From NCBI GenBank assembly GCA_024403935.1, contig JAKSQV010000009.1, positions 1 through 47,882 of the forward strand: DNA of 47,882 bases, written 5' to 3'. The notes beneath the pieces were generated by a model, which worked only from the letters and a program-made list of their open reading frames with translations, had not been told where the DNA came from and did not search any database. Each line of letters begins with the position of its first letter. Position 1 is the first letter of the stretch. Source of the DNA: Ruminococcus sp. Its GTDB lineage: Bacteria; Bacillota; Clostridia; Oscillospirales; Ruminococcaceae. This document shows positions 9,172 to 16,797 of the stretch, piece by piece. Position numbers and translations under genes: made by a program.

Positions 9172-10464
9172 TTATTCTTTGCATATCTCAAGAACAGCTT
9201 CTGCGATAAGCTCAGCGTTCTTCAGCAGATCGGTTACTGTGATATACTCGTCAGGACTGTGCATATTATAATCAGTATTGGGGAACTCTGCACCGAAAGC
9301 CACTCCGCCTTCTATCTCATGGACATAGGTGCCTCCGCCTATTGCGATACATTTTCCATTTTCACCCGTAACGCGCTCATAGACACGCAGAAGTACCTGC
9401 ACGAACTGAGAATCCCCGTCTGTACAGTGCGGCTCTACGCCCTCGCAGGAATCCACCTCAAAGCCTGCATCACGAAGTCTGCCGCAGATAATATCGCTTA
9501 TCTCCGTCTTTGAACAGTTTATCGGGAAGCGTATGTCGATTCCGCCGCAAAGCCTGCCGCTCTCCGTATTCAGCATCGACAGCACGCAGGTCATACTGCC
9601 CGACACTTCGTCACTGAAACCGAGTCCGCATGAGCTGCCGTCAAGCTCTCCGTGCGGAAAAAGCTCTGCAAGCTTTTTCAGGAGCGGCACACCGCAGTTG
9701 TTTTCGTTCAGGAACTTTGTTATGGCATTTTCGCCCTTTTCTGGAGTTGATGCATGAGCGGATGCACCGTCAACTGTGCCGAAATATGCCTTCACACCGT
9801 CAGACAGAGCTTCATTTATACTGAATCTGCAAGTACCGGGCACAGCATTTATCACAGCTCCGCCATGTATCTCGCCGACATCAAAGGGCGCAGAAAAATA
9901 CACCCTCAGCATTCCCTTTTCCACGTTAATGACAGGATATTCCCCGTCAGGAGTAAACACCATAGATGGAAGCTTTCGCTTGCTGCGGTAGTATGCGAGG
10001 TCGGCAGAACCGTTCTCCTCGTTTGTGCCGAATATCAGGCGGACTCCTCTTTTCAGCGGTATTCCGAGCTCCTTTATCGCTCTCAACGCAAATACTGCCG
10101 CGACAGCAGGTCCCTTATCGTCGATAGCACCCCTGCCGACAAGCTTTTCTCCCACCTGTGTAAGCGTGAACGGATCAGAGCTCCAGCCCTCTCCGGCAGG
10201 AACAACGTCAAGATGCGTGAGAATAGCAAGGGCAGGTTCACTTCCGCCATAATCTGCCGAGCCTGCATAGTTGTCAACATTTTCCACGTTAAAACCGTAT
10301 TCCTGACACTTATCAAGCATCATCCCGAGAACACGGGCAGGCTCAGCTCCGAACGGACAGCCCTCCACGGCTTCGCCCTGTACACTCGGAACAGCCACAA
10401 GCTCCGAAAGAAGCTCCTTCATTTCGCTCTCATGCGATGTGATATAATTTCTTATCTCGTACAT
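9172..10464 (-). CDS. M20-family metallopeptidase (PepV/Sapep-like dipeptidase)
   Basis: 430 residues, cytosolic zinc peptidase. Metal-binding and catalytic signatures are in order: THLDVVPAG (His84, Asp86), GRGAIDDKGP (Asp115-Asp116), GTNEENGS (Glu149-Glu150) and a C-terminal MHSPDEY histidine. A dimerisation/lid domain lies between. The family hydrolyses dipeptides and short peptides, often with an N-terminal beta-Ala or D-Ala; the exact substrate cannot be read. GAGGAGG precedes the ATG. The gene lies downstream of the ABC ATPase on the same strand, but an intrinsic terminator ends about 20 bases before its ribosome site. Confidence 0.88.
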   Translation of the reverse strand: MYEIRNYITSHESEMKELLSELVAVPSVQGEAVEGCPFGAEPARVLGMMLDKCQEYGFNVENVDNYAGSADYGGSEPALAILTHLDVVPAGEGWSSDPFTLTQVGEKLVGRGAIDDKGPAVAAVFALRAIKELGIPLKRGVRLIFGTNEENGSADLAYYRSKRKLPSMVFTPDGEYPVINVEKGMLRVYFSAPFDVGEIHGGAVINAVPGTCRFSINEALSDGVKAYFGTVDGASAHASTPEKGENAITKFLNENNCGVPLLKKLAELFPHGELDGSSCGLGFSDEVSGSMTCVLSMLNTESGRLCGGIDIRFPINCSKTEISDIICGRLRDAGFEVDSCEGVEPHCTDGDSQFVQVLLRVYERVTGENGKCIAIGGGTYVHEIEGGVAFGAEFPNTDYNMHSPDEYITVTDLLKNAELIAEAVLEICKE

Positions 10465-10484
10465 AAAAAACCTCCTCAGTACGC

Positions 10485-10515
10485 AAAAAACCGCAGAGGG
10501 TCGCCCCGTCTGCGG
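10485..10515 (-). terminator. Terminator of the ABC ATPase gene, adjacent to peptidase ribosome site
   Basis: On the minus strand, CCGCAGA (10515-10509) pairs with TCTGCGG (10497-10491), extended by a pair on the loop-distal side, and is followed by TTTTTT (10490-10485). The peptidase GAGGAGG begins only a few bases later, leaving no room for a promoter between the two. Peptidase expression would then need read-through or a promoter inside the terminator or upstream gene. Confidence 0.85.
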
Positions 10516-10595
10516 TCTTCTGCTCTGCTGTCATTGCCTTTATGACAACAGATAGAAAGAAAGGATAAATATGAAAAGTGAATATTTCAAAATTA

Positions 10596-11735
10596 TCAGT
10601 TAACAATAGCTCTTTCTGTTTCCTTATCAAAGAGGTGGATCTTATTAGGATCGATAGCAACCTTGATACGATCTCCGGGTCTTGCAGTAGATCTCGGGCT
10701 AACTCTTGCTGTGAGGTTGTTGCCCTCGCAAACGAGGTAGAGGTATGTCTCAGCACCCATAAGCTCTGTGATCTCGACATCAGCATCAACAACGCCTGTT
10801 GTAGCATTCGAGAGGTACATTTCTTCATCGTGGATGCTCTCAGGACGTACGCCGAGGATAACTTCCTTGCCTACATAGTTGCCGAGCTCGTCATTAACCT
10901 TTGACTCAGGAATGATTATCTGATACTTAACACCTGTGGATGACTTTGTATTGCTTGAACCAAACTCTACGATGAACTGACCGTACTCTTCCTTGAGAGT
11001 AGCATCAATGAAATTCATCTGAGGAGATCCGAGGAAGCCTGCAACGAACTTGTTTACAGGATACTCGTAGAGGTTCTGAGGAGTATCTACCTGCTGAACG
11101 AAACCGTCCTTCATACATACGATACGGTCACCCATTGTCATAGCCTCGGTCTGATCGTGTGTTACGTAGATGAATGTAGTACCGAGCTTCTTGTGGATCT
11201 TGGAGATCTCGGTTCTCATCTGAGCACGGAGCTTAGCATCGAGGTTTGAAAGAGGCTCGTCAAGGAGGAATACCTTAGGTGAACGAACTATTGCACGGCC
11301 GAGCGCAACACGCTGTCTCTGACCACCTGACATAGCCTTAGGCTTTCTGTCGAGGAGCTTTGTAAGGTCGAGGATCTTGGCAGCCTCGTTAACCTTTCTC
11401 TCGATCTCGTCCTTAGGTACCTTACGGAGCTTGAGTCCGAAAGCCATGTTATCGAATACTGTCATGTGAGGATAAAGAGCGTAGTTCTGGAAAACCATCG
11501 CAATATCTCTGTCCTTCGGTGCGATGTCGTTTACGAGACGGTCGCCGATGTAGAGTTCGCCTTCGGAGATTTCCTCAAGTCCGGCGATCATTCTGAGAGT
11601 TGTTGACTTACCGCAGCCGGAAGGTCCAACCAGAACAATGAATTCCTTATCCCTTATCTCTAAATTAACATCCGAAACTGCTACAACGCCGCCCGGATAT
11701 TTCTTATAAATGCCCTTGAGTGTTAAGCCTGCCAT
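10596..11735 (-). CDS. Sugar ABC transporter ATPase, MsmX/UgpC type (stand-alone)
   Basis: 379 residues. Nucleotide-binding domain with Walker A GPSGCGKST, Q-loop FQNYALYPHM, signature MSGGQRQRVALGRA, Walker B VFLLDEPLSNLDA and the THD switch histidine, followed by the C-terminal OB-like regulatory domain of MalK/UgpC proteins. No permease or binding protein gene lies nearby. In Firmicutes such orphan ATPases (MsmX, MsmK) energise many carbohydrate importers in trans, and this is the likely role. It has its own promoter (11795-11823) and terminator, so it is monocistronic. GGAGGACTGG precedes the ATG. Confidence 0.93.
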   Translation of the reverse strand: MAGLTLKGIYKKYPGGVVAVSDVNLEIRDKEFIVLVGPSGCGKSTTLRMIAGLEEISEGELYIGDRLVNDIAPKDRDIAMVFQNYALYPHMTVFDNMAFGLKLRKVPKDEIERKVNEAAKILDLTKLLDRKPKAMSGGQRQRVALGRAIVRSPKVFLLDEPLSNLDAKLRAQMRTEISKIHKKLGTTFIYVTHDQTEAMTMGDRIVCMKDGFVQQVDTPQNLYEYPVNKFVAGFLGSPQMNFIDATLKEEYGQFIVEFGSSNTKSSTGVKYQIIIPESKVNDELGNYVGKEVILGVRPESIHDEEMYLSNATTGVVDADVEITELMGAETYLYLVCEGNNLTARVSPRSTARPGDRIKVAIDPNKIHLFDKETERAIVN

Positions 11736-11794
11736 TTAATCCAGTCCTCCAGTTCAAAATTTCTTGCTGAATACACATTATCAGCTATAATAAT

Positions 11795-11823
11795 ACTATA
11801 CCATTTTTCGCATTTTTTTTCAA
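11795..11823 (-). promoter_or_regulatory. Promoter of the MsmX-type ATPase gene
   Basis: On the minus strand, TTGAAA (11823-11818), a 17-base A-rich spacer and TATAGT (11800-11795). The leader to the ATG at 11735 is about 55 bases. Confidence 0.75.
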
Positions 11824-11847
11824 GGTGCTAAATTGACAAAGTTGCAT

Positions 11848-12627
11848 TTATATGTTTATTAGAATTGCCGAAAAAACGCCGAAAAATTCGCTGCAAAAAG
11901 CCTTAAAATCAGGGGGTGAAAACAAGTTTTCAACATCTTTGTGCAATAATTCCATACACTCTCCAAACGCCAGTCTTTCGGGAAGAATCACCCCTCCGAC
12001 AGAAACTCTCATCAGCACCTCAACGTGATTTCCGACGGCGGCGAACATTCTTTTCACCTGATGATATTTTCCCTCGTTCAACTCTATAAAAGCCAGTTTT
12101 TCGGAGCTTTCAATATTGCACACCTTTGCGGGCAGACATTGATAACCATCTGACAATGTTATGCCATCTGCAAACAAATTAACATATTTACTTTGAAACG
12201 AACTGTCAAGTTTCACAATGTAAATTTTGGGTATATGCTTCTTCGGAGAGAGCATCCGATGGGCAAGTTCTCCGTCATCCGTAACCAGCAGTGCTCCCAG
12301 CGAATCCTTGTCAAGTCTGCCTGCCGGAAACATATTTTTTGTACGCATTTCAGGAGGTATCAGCTCCATCACAGATGGTCCGTCGTGCTCCTCAGTCGAG
12401 CATACATACCCTGCCGGCTTGTTCAGCAGGATGTACCTGAAACGCTCGCTGCTGAGCCTGTTCCCGAGTACCTCGACCTCGTCATTTTCCGTATCTATCT
12501 TTAAATCCGGTTTCCTGACAACAGCCCCGTTGACACGTATCTGTCCCTTCGCGGCAAGCTCTTTTATTTTGCTTCGTGTGTATTCTCCGCGCTCGGAAAT
12601 GAATCTGTCCAGTCTTATCTGCGGCAT
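11848..12627 (-). CDS. RsuA-family rRNA pseudouridine synthase
   Basis: 259 residues. An N-terminal S4 RNA-binding domain (about 1-50, IRLDRFISERGEYTRSKIKELAAKG) is followed by the RsuA/RluB catalytic domain with the catalytic aspartate in PAGRLDKDSLGALLVTDDG (Asp106). The KIYIVKLD and EGKYHQVKRMFAAVGN segments fit the RsuA branch, which modifies a small-subunit rRNA loop; the exact target is not certain. A short hydrophobic extension follows the conserved core at the C-terminus. It is transcribed towards the ATPase gene and is divergent from the DUF4830 gene, with a 77-base gap. Confidence 0.87.
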   Translation of the reverse strand: MPQIRLDRFISERGEYTRSKIKELAAKGQIRVNGAVVRKPDLKIDTENDEVEVLGNRLSSERFRYILLNKPAGYVCSTEEHDGPSVMELIPPEMRTKNMFPAGRLDKDSLGALLVTDDGELAHRMLSPKKHIPKIYIVKLDSSFQSKYVNLFADGITLSDGYQCLPAKVCNIESSEKLAFIELNEGKYHQVKRMFAAVGNHVEVLMRVSVGGVILPERLAFGECMELLHKDVENLFSPPDFKAFCSEFFGVFSAILINI

Positions 12628-12704
12628 TTTTACCTCCAGAGGAATATATTGTTGCTATCCGAGAATAATATTGATTGACAAAAAAAAGAAACGGAGACAC
12701 TCTC

Positions 12705-13136
12705 ATGTCAAAGAAAACATTGTATATTCTCATTTCCGCGGCAATAGCACTCGCGGTGATGATACTCATCTTCCCAGACAACAAAAATGCCCCTGATGTT
12801 CCTGCAAGTGCGCCTGTCGATGCCTCGACCGCTGACAGTCGTATCGGCTACTTTGCCTCCCACGGCTGGGAGGTCGAGGAAATAGCCGCAAAGAACATTA
12901 CTGTCCCTGATGATTTTTCACAGGAGTATGAGCAGTACGCCGTCCTTCAGGATAAGCAGGGTATGCCGCTTCGTGAATATGCAGGCAGAAACGCACAGCT
13001 CTATGTCTATGACGTAAAAAACTACAGTCCCGAAAGCCGTAAAATGCTTGCAGAACTGCTTGTCTGCGACGATACGGCAATAGCCTCAATGGTATACAGT
13101 GAGGACGGAGGCAGCCTGCGCCTTGCTGTAAGCTGA
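12705..13136 (+). CDS. Membrane-anchored DUF4830-like protein
   Basis: 143 residues. Start taken at ATG 12705, with GGAG 8 bases upstream; an in-frame TTG at 12675 lacks a site. One N-terminal membrane helix (about 5-23) is followed by an outside domain beginning YFASHGWEVEE, then VPDDFSQEYEQYAVLQDKQG and a YAGRNAQLYVYDVKNY segment. This pattern is what I know as DUF4830 of clostridia, whose function is unknown; several members sit in sporulating species. It is one of the few plus-strand genes on this arm. Its stop and the stop of the opposing gene share one palindrome. Confidence 0.75.
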   Translation: MSKKTLYILISAAIALAVMILIFPDNKNAPDVPASAPVDASTADSRIGYFASHGWEVEEIAAKNITVPDDFSQEYEQYAVLQDKQGMPLREYAGRNAQLYVYDVKNYSPESRKMLAELLVCDDTAIASMVYSEDGGSLRLAVS

Positions 13137-13142
13137 GCTTAC
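13128..13142. repeat. Palindrome covering two convergent stop codons
   Basis: GTAAGCT, G, AGCTTAC. The TGA of the plus-strand gene (13134-13136) and the TAA of the minus-strand gene (complement of 13139-13141) both lie inside it. It may form a small hairpin at both message ends; there is no T tract. Confidence 0.5.
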
Positions 13143-13513
13143 CTGAACGGTCTGATGATGTCACCGAGTATGGGTATCTTTATCGCATAGCCCTTCAACG
13201 CTCCGATAACAAGAAATGCCATACATACAATGGAGAAAAGGGTGATGATCGCGGCAAAAGCTCTCATTACAGGGGATATCATGCCCACTATGCCGCTTGC
13301 TGCTTCGAGCAGCAAAAACACTATCAGCCAGCAAAGAGACTGATTTGCATGGAACTTGCAGAAATCCGACTCCTTATCCACAAGAAAAGGAAAAAAGAAA
13401 AATATCGGCACAATATACGGAACAATGACATAAAGCTCGTATTTTCGCATATCTGCGCCGAATCTGCACTGCTCCTCCTCGTCCTTGAACATATCCAGCA
13501 GCTTATTCATCAT
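13139..13513 (-). CDS. Small polytopic membrane protein, unknown function
   Basis: 124 residues with about three membrane segments: residues near 27-45 (Tyr/Ile/Phe-rich), 60-80 and 85-107. A KFHANQSLCWL segment between helices one and two resembles the FHAxQ motif of DUF4870-type proteins, so that family or a relative is possible. The start overlaps the end of nrdR by 11 bases, which implies coupled translation. The first 24 residues are charged and cytosolic. No enzymatic motif is seen. Confidence 0.7.
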   Translation of the reverse strand: MMNKLLDMFKDEEEQCRFGADMRKYELYVIVPYIVPIFFFFPFLVDKESDFCKFHANQSLCWLIVFLLLEAASGIVGMISPVMRAFAAIITLFSIVCMAFLVIGALKGYAIKIPILGDIIRPFR

Positions 13514-13970
13514 CTTCCTCTGCTCTCTTTCGCTCGACTTCCTTGATGACCTCGATAAAGCTGTTTACATCGGTAAAATCCTCATAGACCGAAGCAAATC
13601 TGATATACGCGATAGGGTCTATCTCACGCAGACGGTCAAGCACAAGCTCGCCTATCTCCTTTGACCTTGCAACGCTCTTGAGCGCATTTGCAAAGTGATT
13701 CTCTACATAGTCAGCTATCTCATTCACCACGTTTATAGAGATGGGACGCTTTCCGATAGCATTATATACGCCCGTGATGAGCTTCTTGCGGTTGAATTCC
13801 TCATAGCTGCCGCTGCGCTTCTCGACCATAAGCAGCGGCTTTTCGACCTCCTCAAAGGTCGTGAACCTTGTTCCGCAGTTGATACATTCTCTCCTACGCT
13901 TTATCTTGTCGTCCTTGGGACGTGAATCTATTACCTTTGAATCGGGAAAACTACAATACGGACACTTCAT
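13503..13970 (-). CDS. nrdR: Transcriptional repressor NrdR
   Basis: 155 residues, full length. A zinc ribbon with Cys3, Cys6, Cys29 and Cys32 and an Arg-rich DNA-binding segment (KIKRRRECINCGTRFTT) is followed by an ATP-cone (about 46-136, with VEKRSGSYEEFNRKKL). NrdR senses ATP/dATP and represses ribonucleotide reductase genes. No nrd gene is in the window. The start overlaps the preceding TIM-barrel gene by 4 bases (ATGA), so both are in one operon from the 14800-14827 promoter, followed by the small membrane protein. Confidence 0.96.
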   Translation of the reverse strand: MKCPYCSFPDSKVIDSRPKDDKIKRRRECINCGTRFTTFEEVEKPLLMVEKRSGSYEEFNRKKLITGVYNAIGKRPISINVVNEIADYVENHFANALKSVARSKEIGELVLDRLREIDPIAYIRFASVYEDFTDVNSFIEVIKEVERKRAEEDDE

Positions 13971-14764
13971 TTTTCTGCCTCCTGTTCATATTGCTCTGTC
14001 ATATTCACAAGTACGTTATAGCTTGATATAAGGTCGCTTATTCCTCCGAAGCCGCTCCGATACAGCTCGAGGATAATATTCGCATCGGGATTAATTGTAT
14101 TCAGCTTGTCGAAAAACTGCCTGAACCTGAATCTGCCTCTGCCTATCAGCAGACAGTCGCCAAGCTCGCCGCTGTCGCTTATATGAACGTGTTCTGTGCG
14201 GCTTCCTGCGGCATCAAGGAAAGTGAAAGGGTTTTCCTTTGCACGTATCGCCTGCTTTGTATCAAGCACGAATGAAAACTCATTTCCGAGCATTCCTGCG
14301 ACATCCCTGACGAACGCCGACGAACCGCTCCTGCATCGTGAAACGTTTTCAAGGGCGACCTTTATGCCGAACTCCTTTCCGACTCTGTACAGGCGCGAAT
14401 ACCGCTCACAGAACAACTCAACAGGCTGATTTGCCTTGCTGCCGTGGAGCACAAATATATCGGCTCCCACGATATTCATGAATCTGAAATAGAGCTTGTA
14501 GTATTCGAGAGCGTCCTCAAAACGCCTTTCGTAGTCGGAGAAGAACATAAGCTGCTCTATCTCACAGGTAAACGGATGAAGGGAACAGCATCTCATATCG
14601 AAGCGTTTCAACAGGTTTGCAACGCTGTGTGCATAGCTTTTTTTCAGCTCTGAATGAGTATTGATGAATATTTCGATATTGTCCACGCCGTTTACCGCCA
14701 ATCGGTAGATGCTCTCCTCAAGCAGCTCAGGATATAGGCATGCAGTGGAAACACCTGCCTGCAT
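13967..14764 (-). CDS. Sugar isomerase/AP-endonuclease-type TIM-barrel protein
   Basis: 265 residues of the xylose isomerase-like/AP endonuclease family 2 barrel. Recognisable strand ends carry likely metal ligands: VLHGSK, VALENVSRC (Glu), FVLDTKQAI (Asp), VHISDSG (His/Asp) and IILELYRSG (Glu). Members include endonuclease IV, inosose dehydratase and sugar epimerases; this one is shorter than endonuclease IV and lacks an obvious match to any one of them, so no reaction is claimed. A TTGACA/TATAAT promoter precedes it, GGAGGTGA is its ribosome site, and it overlaps nrdR. Confidence 0.78.
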   Translation of the reverse strand: MQAGVSTACLYPELLEESIYRLAVNGVDNIEIFINTHSELKKSYAHSVANLLKRFDMRCCSLHPFTCEIEQLMFFSDYERRFEDALEYYKLYFRFMNIVGADIFVLHGSKANQPVELFCERYSRLYRVGKEFGIKVALENVSRCRSGSSAFVRDVAGMLGNEFSFVLDTKQAIRAKENPFTFLDAAGSRTEHVHISDSGELGDCLLIGRGRFRFRQFFDKLNTINPDANIILELYRSGFGGISDLISSYNVLVNMTEQYEQEAEK

Positions 14765-14799
14765 AGAGATTCACCTCCGAAAAAAGTAATACTAAATCA

Positions 14800-14827
14800 A
14801 TTATAACATTTTCATGCAGATTGTCAA
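14800..14827 (-). promoter_or_regulatory. Promoter of the TIM-barrel/nrdR operon
   Basis: On the minus strand, a perfect TTGACA (14827-14822), a 16-base spacer and a perfect TATAAT (14805-14800). The leader to the ATG at 14764 is about 30 bases. Confidence 0.88.
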
Positions 14828-14904
14828 TACACTCTGCTATTTTTATTGCCTGACGTGACACCGTTTCCGCCTCTCCGTCATATCATACTGCGGGAGGTGA
14901 TAAC

Positions 14905-15531
14905 GTGTTACAGGAGGTCATGCTCGCGCTCATTGTCAGCATAGACACTTTTCTCGCTGCGGCAGCGTATTGCAGCAGCGGCATTCGCATACCACACCTT
15001 TCGGCGGCTGTGATAAATCTGACGGGAGCAGCCGTACTCGGCATATCGCTCCTGCTCTCTGATATTGCAGGCTGTTACGTTTCTGCTGAGCTGTGCCGCA
15101 TACTCGGAATGACCGTACTTACCGCAACAGGCGTGATAACGATATTCAAGAGCATTGTACGCATACTCGTGCGCCGTCTTACGCAGAAAGGTGAGCTGAA
15201 TCTGCATACGGGCAGCAGCGGTCTTGTCATAAAGCTCTATCTTGATGATACTGCTGCTGATTCGGACAACTCCAAGCTCCTCTCGGTCTCGGAGGCGGCA
15301 GCTCTCGCGCTCGCAAACTCTCTTGACTCCGCGGCAACGGGACTGAGCTGCGGAGGCTGCGGGATTTCTCCGCTCAGGACGGCTCTGCTCACTTTCGCGG
15401 CAGGCTTTGCTGCAATAACGGCAGGTAATCTCACAGGCAAAAAAATATCCTCCGCAGACCGCGACCTGTCGTGGCTGGGAGGATCATTGCTGATAATTTT
15501 TGCTCTGTCCGAAGCTATATCTCATATATGA
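14905..15531 (+). CDS. YtaF/MntP-family membrane protein
   Basis: 208 residues, about six membrane helices in two related halves: MLALIVSIDTFLAAAAY starts the first and AAALALANSLDSAATGL the second, each with a conserved Asp in the helix as in the MntP manganese exporter and the sporulation protein YtaF. The half-joining loop is Asp/Ser-rich. GTG 14905 is preferred because GGGAGGTGA (14892-14900) is correctly spaced; the ATG at 14920 is only two bases after an AGGAGG. Metal efflux is known for MntP; for YtaF-type proteins the function is unclear. Its 3' end overlaps the opposing phosphoesterase gene by 17 bases. Confidence 0.8.
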   Translation: MLQEVMLALIVSIDTFLAAAAYCSSGIRIPHLSAAVINLTGAAVLGISLLLSDIAGCYVSAELCRILGMTVLTATGVITIFKSIVRILVRRLTQKGELNLHTGSSGLVIKLYLDDTAADSDNSKLLSVSEAAALALANSLDSAATGLSCGGCGISPLRTALLTFAAGFAAITAGNLTGKKISSADRDLSWLGGSLLIIFALSEAISHI

Positions 15532-16324
15532 CTATCTCAGGAGGATTGAAGGCACGCAGCTTTCCGAGTCCGCCCGATACAAGAAGCTTTTTTCCGCCGA
15601 AATCGTATACGCCCTTTGAATATCTCGGAAACAGCGTCCTTTCGGGAGATAACATACCTATCCCAAACATCCTTACCGAGCCGCCGTGAATGTGTCCGCT
15701 GAACGTGAAGTCTGCGCCCCATTCGGCATATTCCCTGCCGAACAGCGGATTATGCGCAAGCAGCAGGACTTCTCCCTGCGGAGCTTCTCCGAGTGCATAG
15801 GATACATCCTTCGCGGTTATCCTGTCAAGATGCCTGTAGCTTCCGTTCTTCTTGTATGCTGAATACGGCAGTTCAAGCCCGTATATGCTGAAGTGTCTGC
15901 CGTTGATTTCGGTGCTGATGCTGCTGTTCCGCAGGAGCCTGACATCAGTCCGCGAAAGCATCTCTGCAAAACGCACAGCTCTGTCGGGTGTAATGAGGCT
16001 CTGCTCGTGGTTGCCGTAGATGAAATAAACGTCTGAGACAGCACACAGCTCTTGAATCAGCTTCTCTGCGGCATCAAAATTTGTCTCATTCCGTGAAACG
16101 ATGTCCCCCGTCAGAAAGATGAGGTCGGGCTTTTCAGCTTTCACAGCGGCTGTAATACGACGGTTATCCTTACCGAAGCGTCGCTTGTGAAGGTCGGAGA
16201 TGTGCATTATACGCACTCCGCTTCCGAGCCGCTCACGCCGTATCCTGAGCATCAGCAGATTCTCGCAGGCAAGATACACCGCAAGTATCAAAGCCGCAGC
16301 AGCGGCGATAATGATGTATTTCAT
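15515..16324 (-). CDS. Membrane-anchored calcineurin-like metallophosphoesterase
   Basis: 269 residues. Start set at ATG 16324, which overlaps the stop of the upstream gene (ATGA); a longer reading from 16387 lies inside that gene. One N-terminal membrane helix (about 2-25) anchors an outside domain with the five metallophosphoesterase motifs: SDLH (43-46), TGD (72-74), GNHE (104-107), AHNP and GHIHGG. This resembles the YkuE/YaeI group of surface phosphoesterases; the substrate is not known from sequence. It ends overlapping the YtaF-like gene on the other strand. Confidence 0.87.
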   Translation of the reverse strand: MKYIIIAAAAALILAVYLACENLLMLRIRRERLGSGVRIMHISDLHKRRFGKDNRRITAAVKAEKPDLIFLTGDIVSRNETNFDAAEKLIQELCAVSDVYFIYGNHEQSLITPDRAVRFAEMLSRTDVRLLRNSSISTEINGRHFSIYGLELPYSAYKKNGSYRHLDRITAKDVSYALGEAPQGEVLLLAHNPLFGREYAEWGADFTFSGHIHGGSVRMFGIGMLSPERTLFPRYSKGVYDFGGKKLLVSGGLGKLRAFNPPEIVIYEI

Positions 16325-16797
16325 ACGCTTTTCCCCGTTTTGCCGCAGGCTCTCATTACTGCTCTGTCTATCAGCGCGAACACGCACAGATACAGCGAGG
16401 TCACTGCCGTTCTGCCGGAATACAGCGAGATAAGCTCGCGGACAGTGCCCCTGTATTCAGCCTCGGGATCGAACGTGCTCAGCCCCGGCGAGCCGAAATA
16501 GATCGCCAATGTTAGGAATATTCCCAGCAGCAGTGGAACTGCCGCTGAGAATATGAATACAAATATACGTGAAAATCCGCCTTTTTTACCTGCGTCAAGC
16601 TGTACATAGTGATACATCGCACACAGTACAAGCGGTGTTATGAGAGCCACCCACCACGGATAGCCGAGCTTTTCAAATGCAATCCAGTTCAGGAACTGGC
16701 AGAACAGGCTCAGCACAGTGATAACTGCCGCAGTAAACGGGTTCTGCTCAAATCTGAGGGACTTTCTGTCCGACTTATCATTCATTTTCGTCGTCAT
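16321..16797 (-). CDS. Small polytopic membrane protein, unknown function
   Basis: 158 residues with a charged start, then membrane segments near 24-40, 47-63, 76-103 and 131-147. No family recognised. The start overlaps the end of gyrA: ATG 16797 lies inside the gyrA acidic tail and ATG 16785 overlaps the gyrA stop. Neither has a clear ribosome site, so translation may depend on ribosomes leaving gyrA, and the exact start is uncertain. It overlaps the phosphoesterase start by 4 bases. Confidence 0.68.
   Translation of the reverse strand: MTTKMNDKSDRKSLRFEQNPFTAAVITVLSLFCQFLNWIAFEKLGYPWWVALITPLVLCAMYHYVQLDAGKKGGFSRIFVFIFSAAVPLLLGIFLTLAIYFGSPGLSTFDPEAEYRGTVRELISLYSGRTAVTSLYLCVFALIDRAVMRACGKTGKSV

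Noticed and set aside
9754-10545. 263-codon plus-strand ORF opposite the M20 peptidase
   Set aside because: Shadow of a clear peptidase gene on the minus strand. No ribosome site, and the translation is rich in Arg, His and Ser without domain features.
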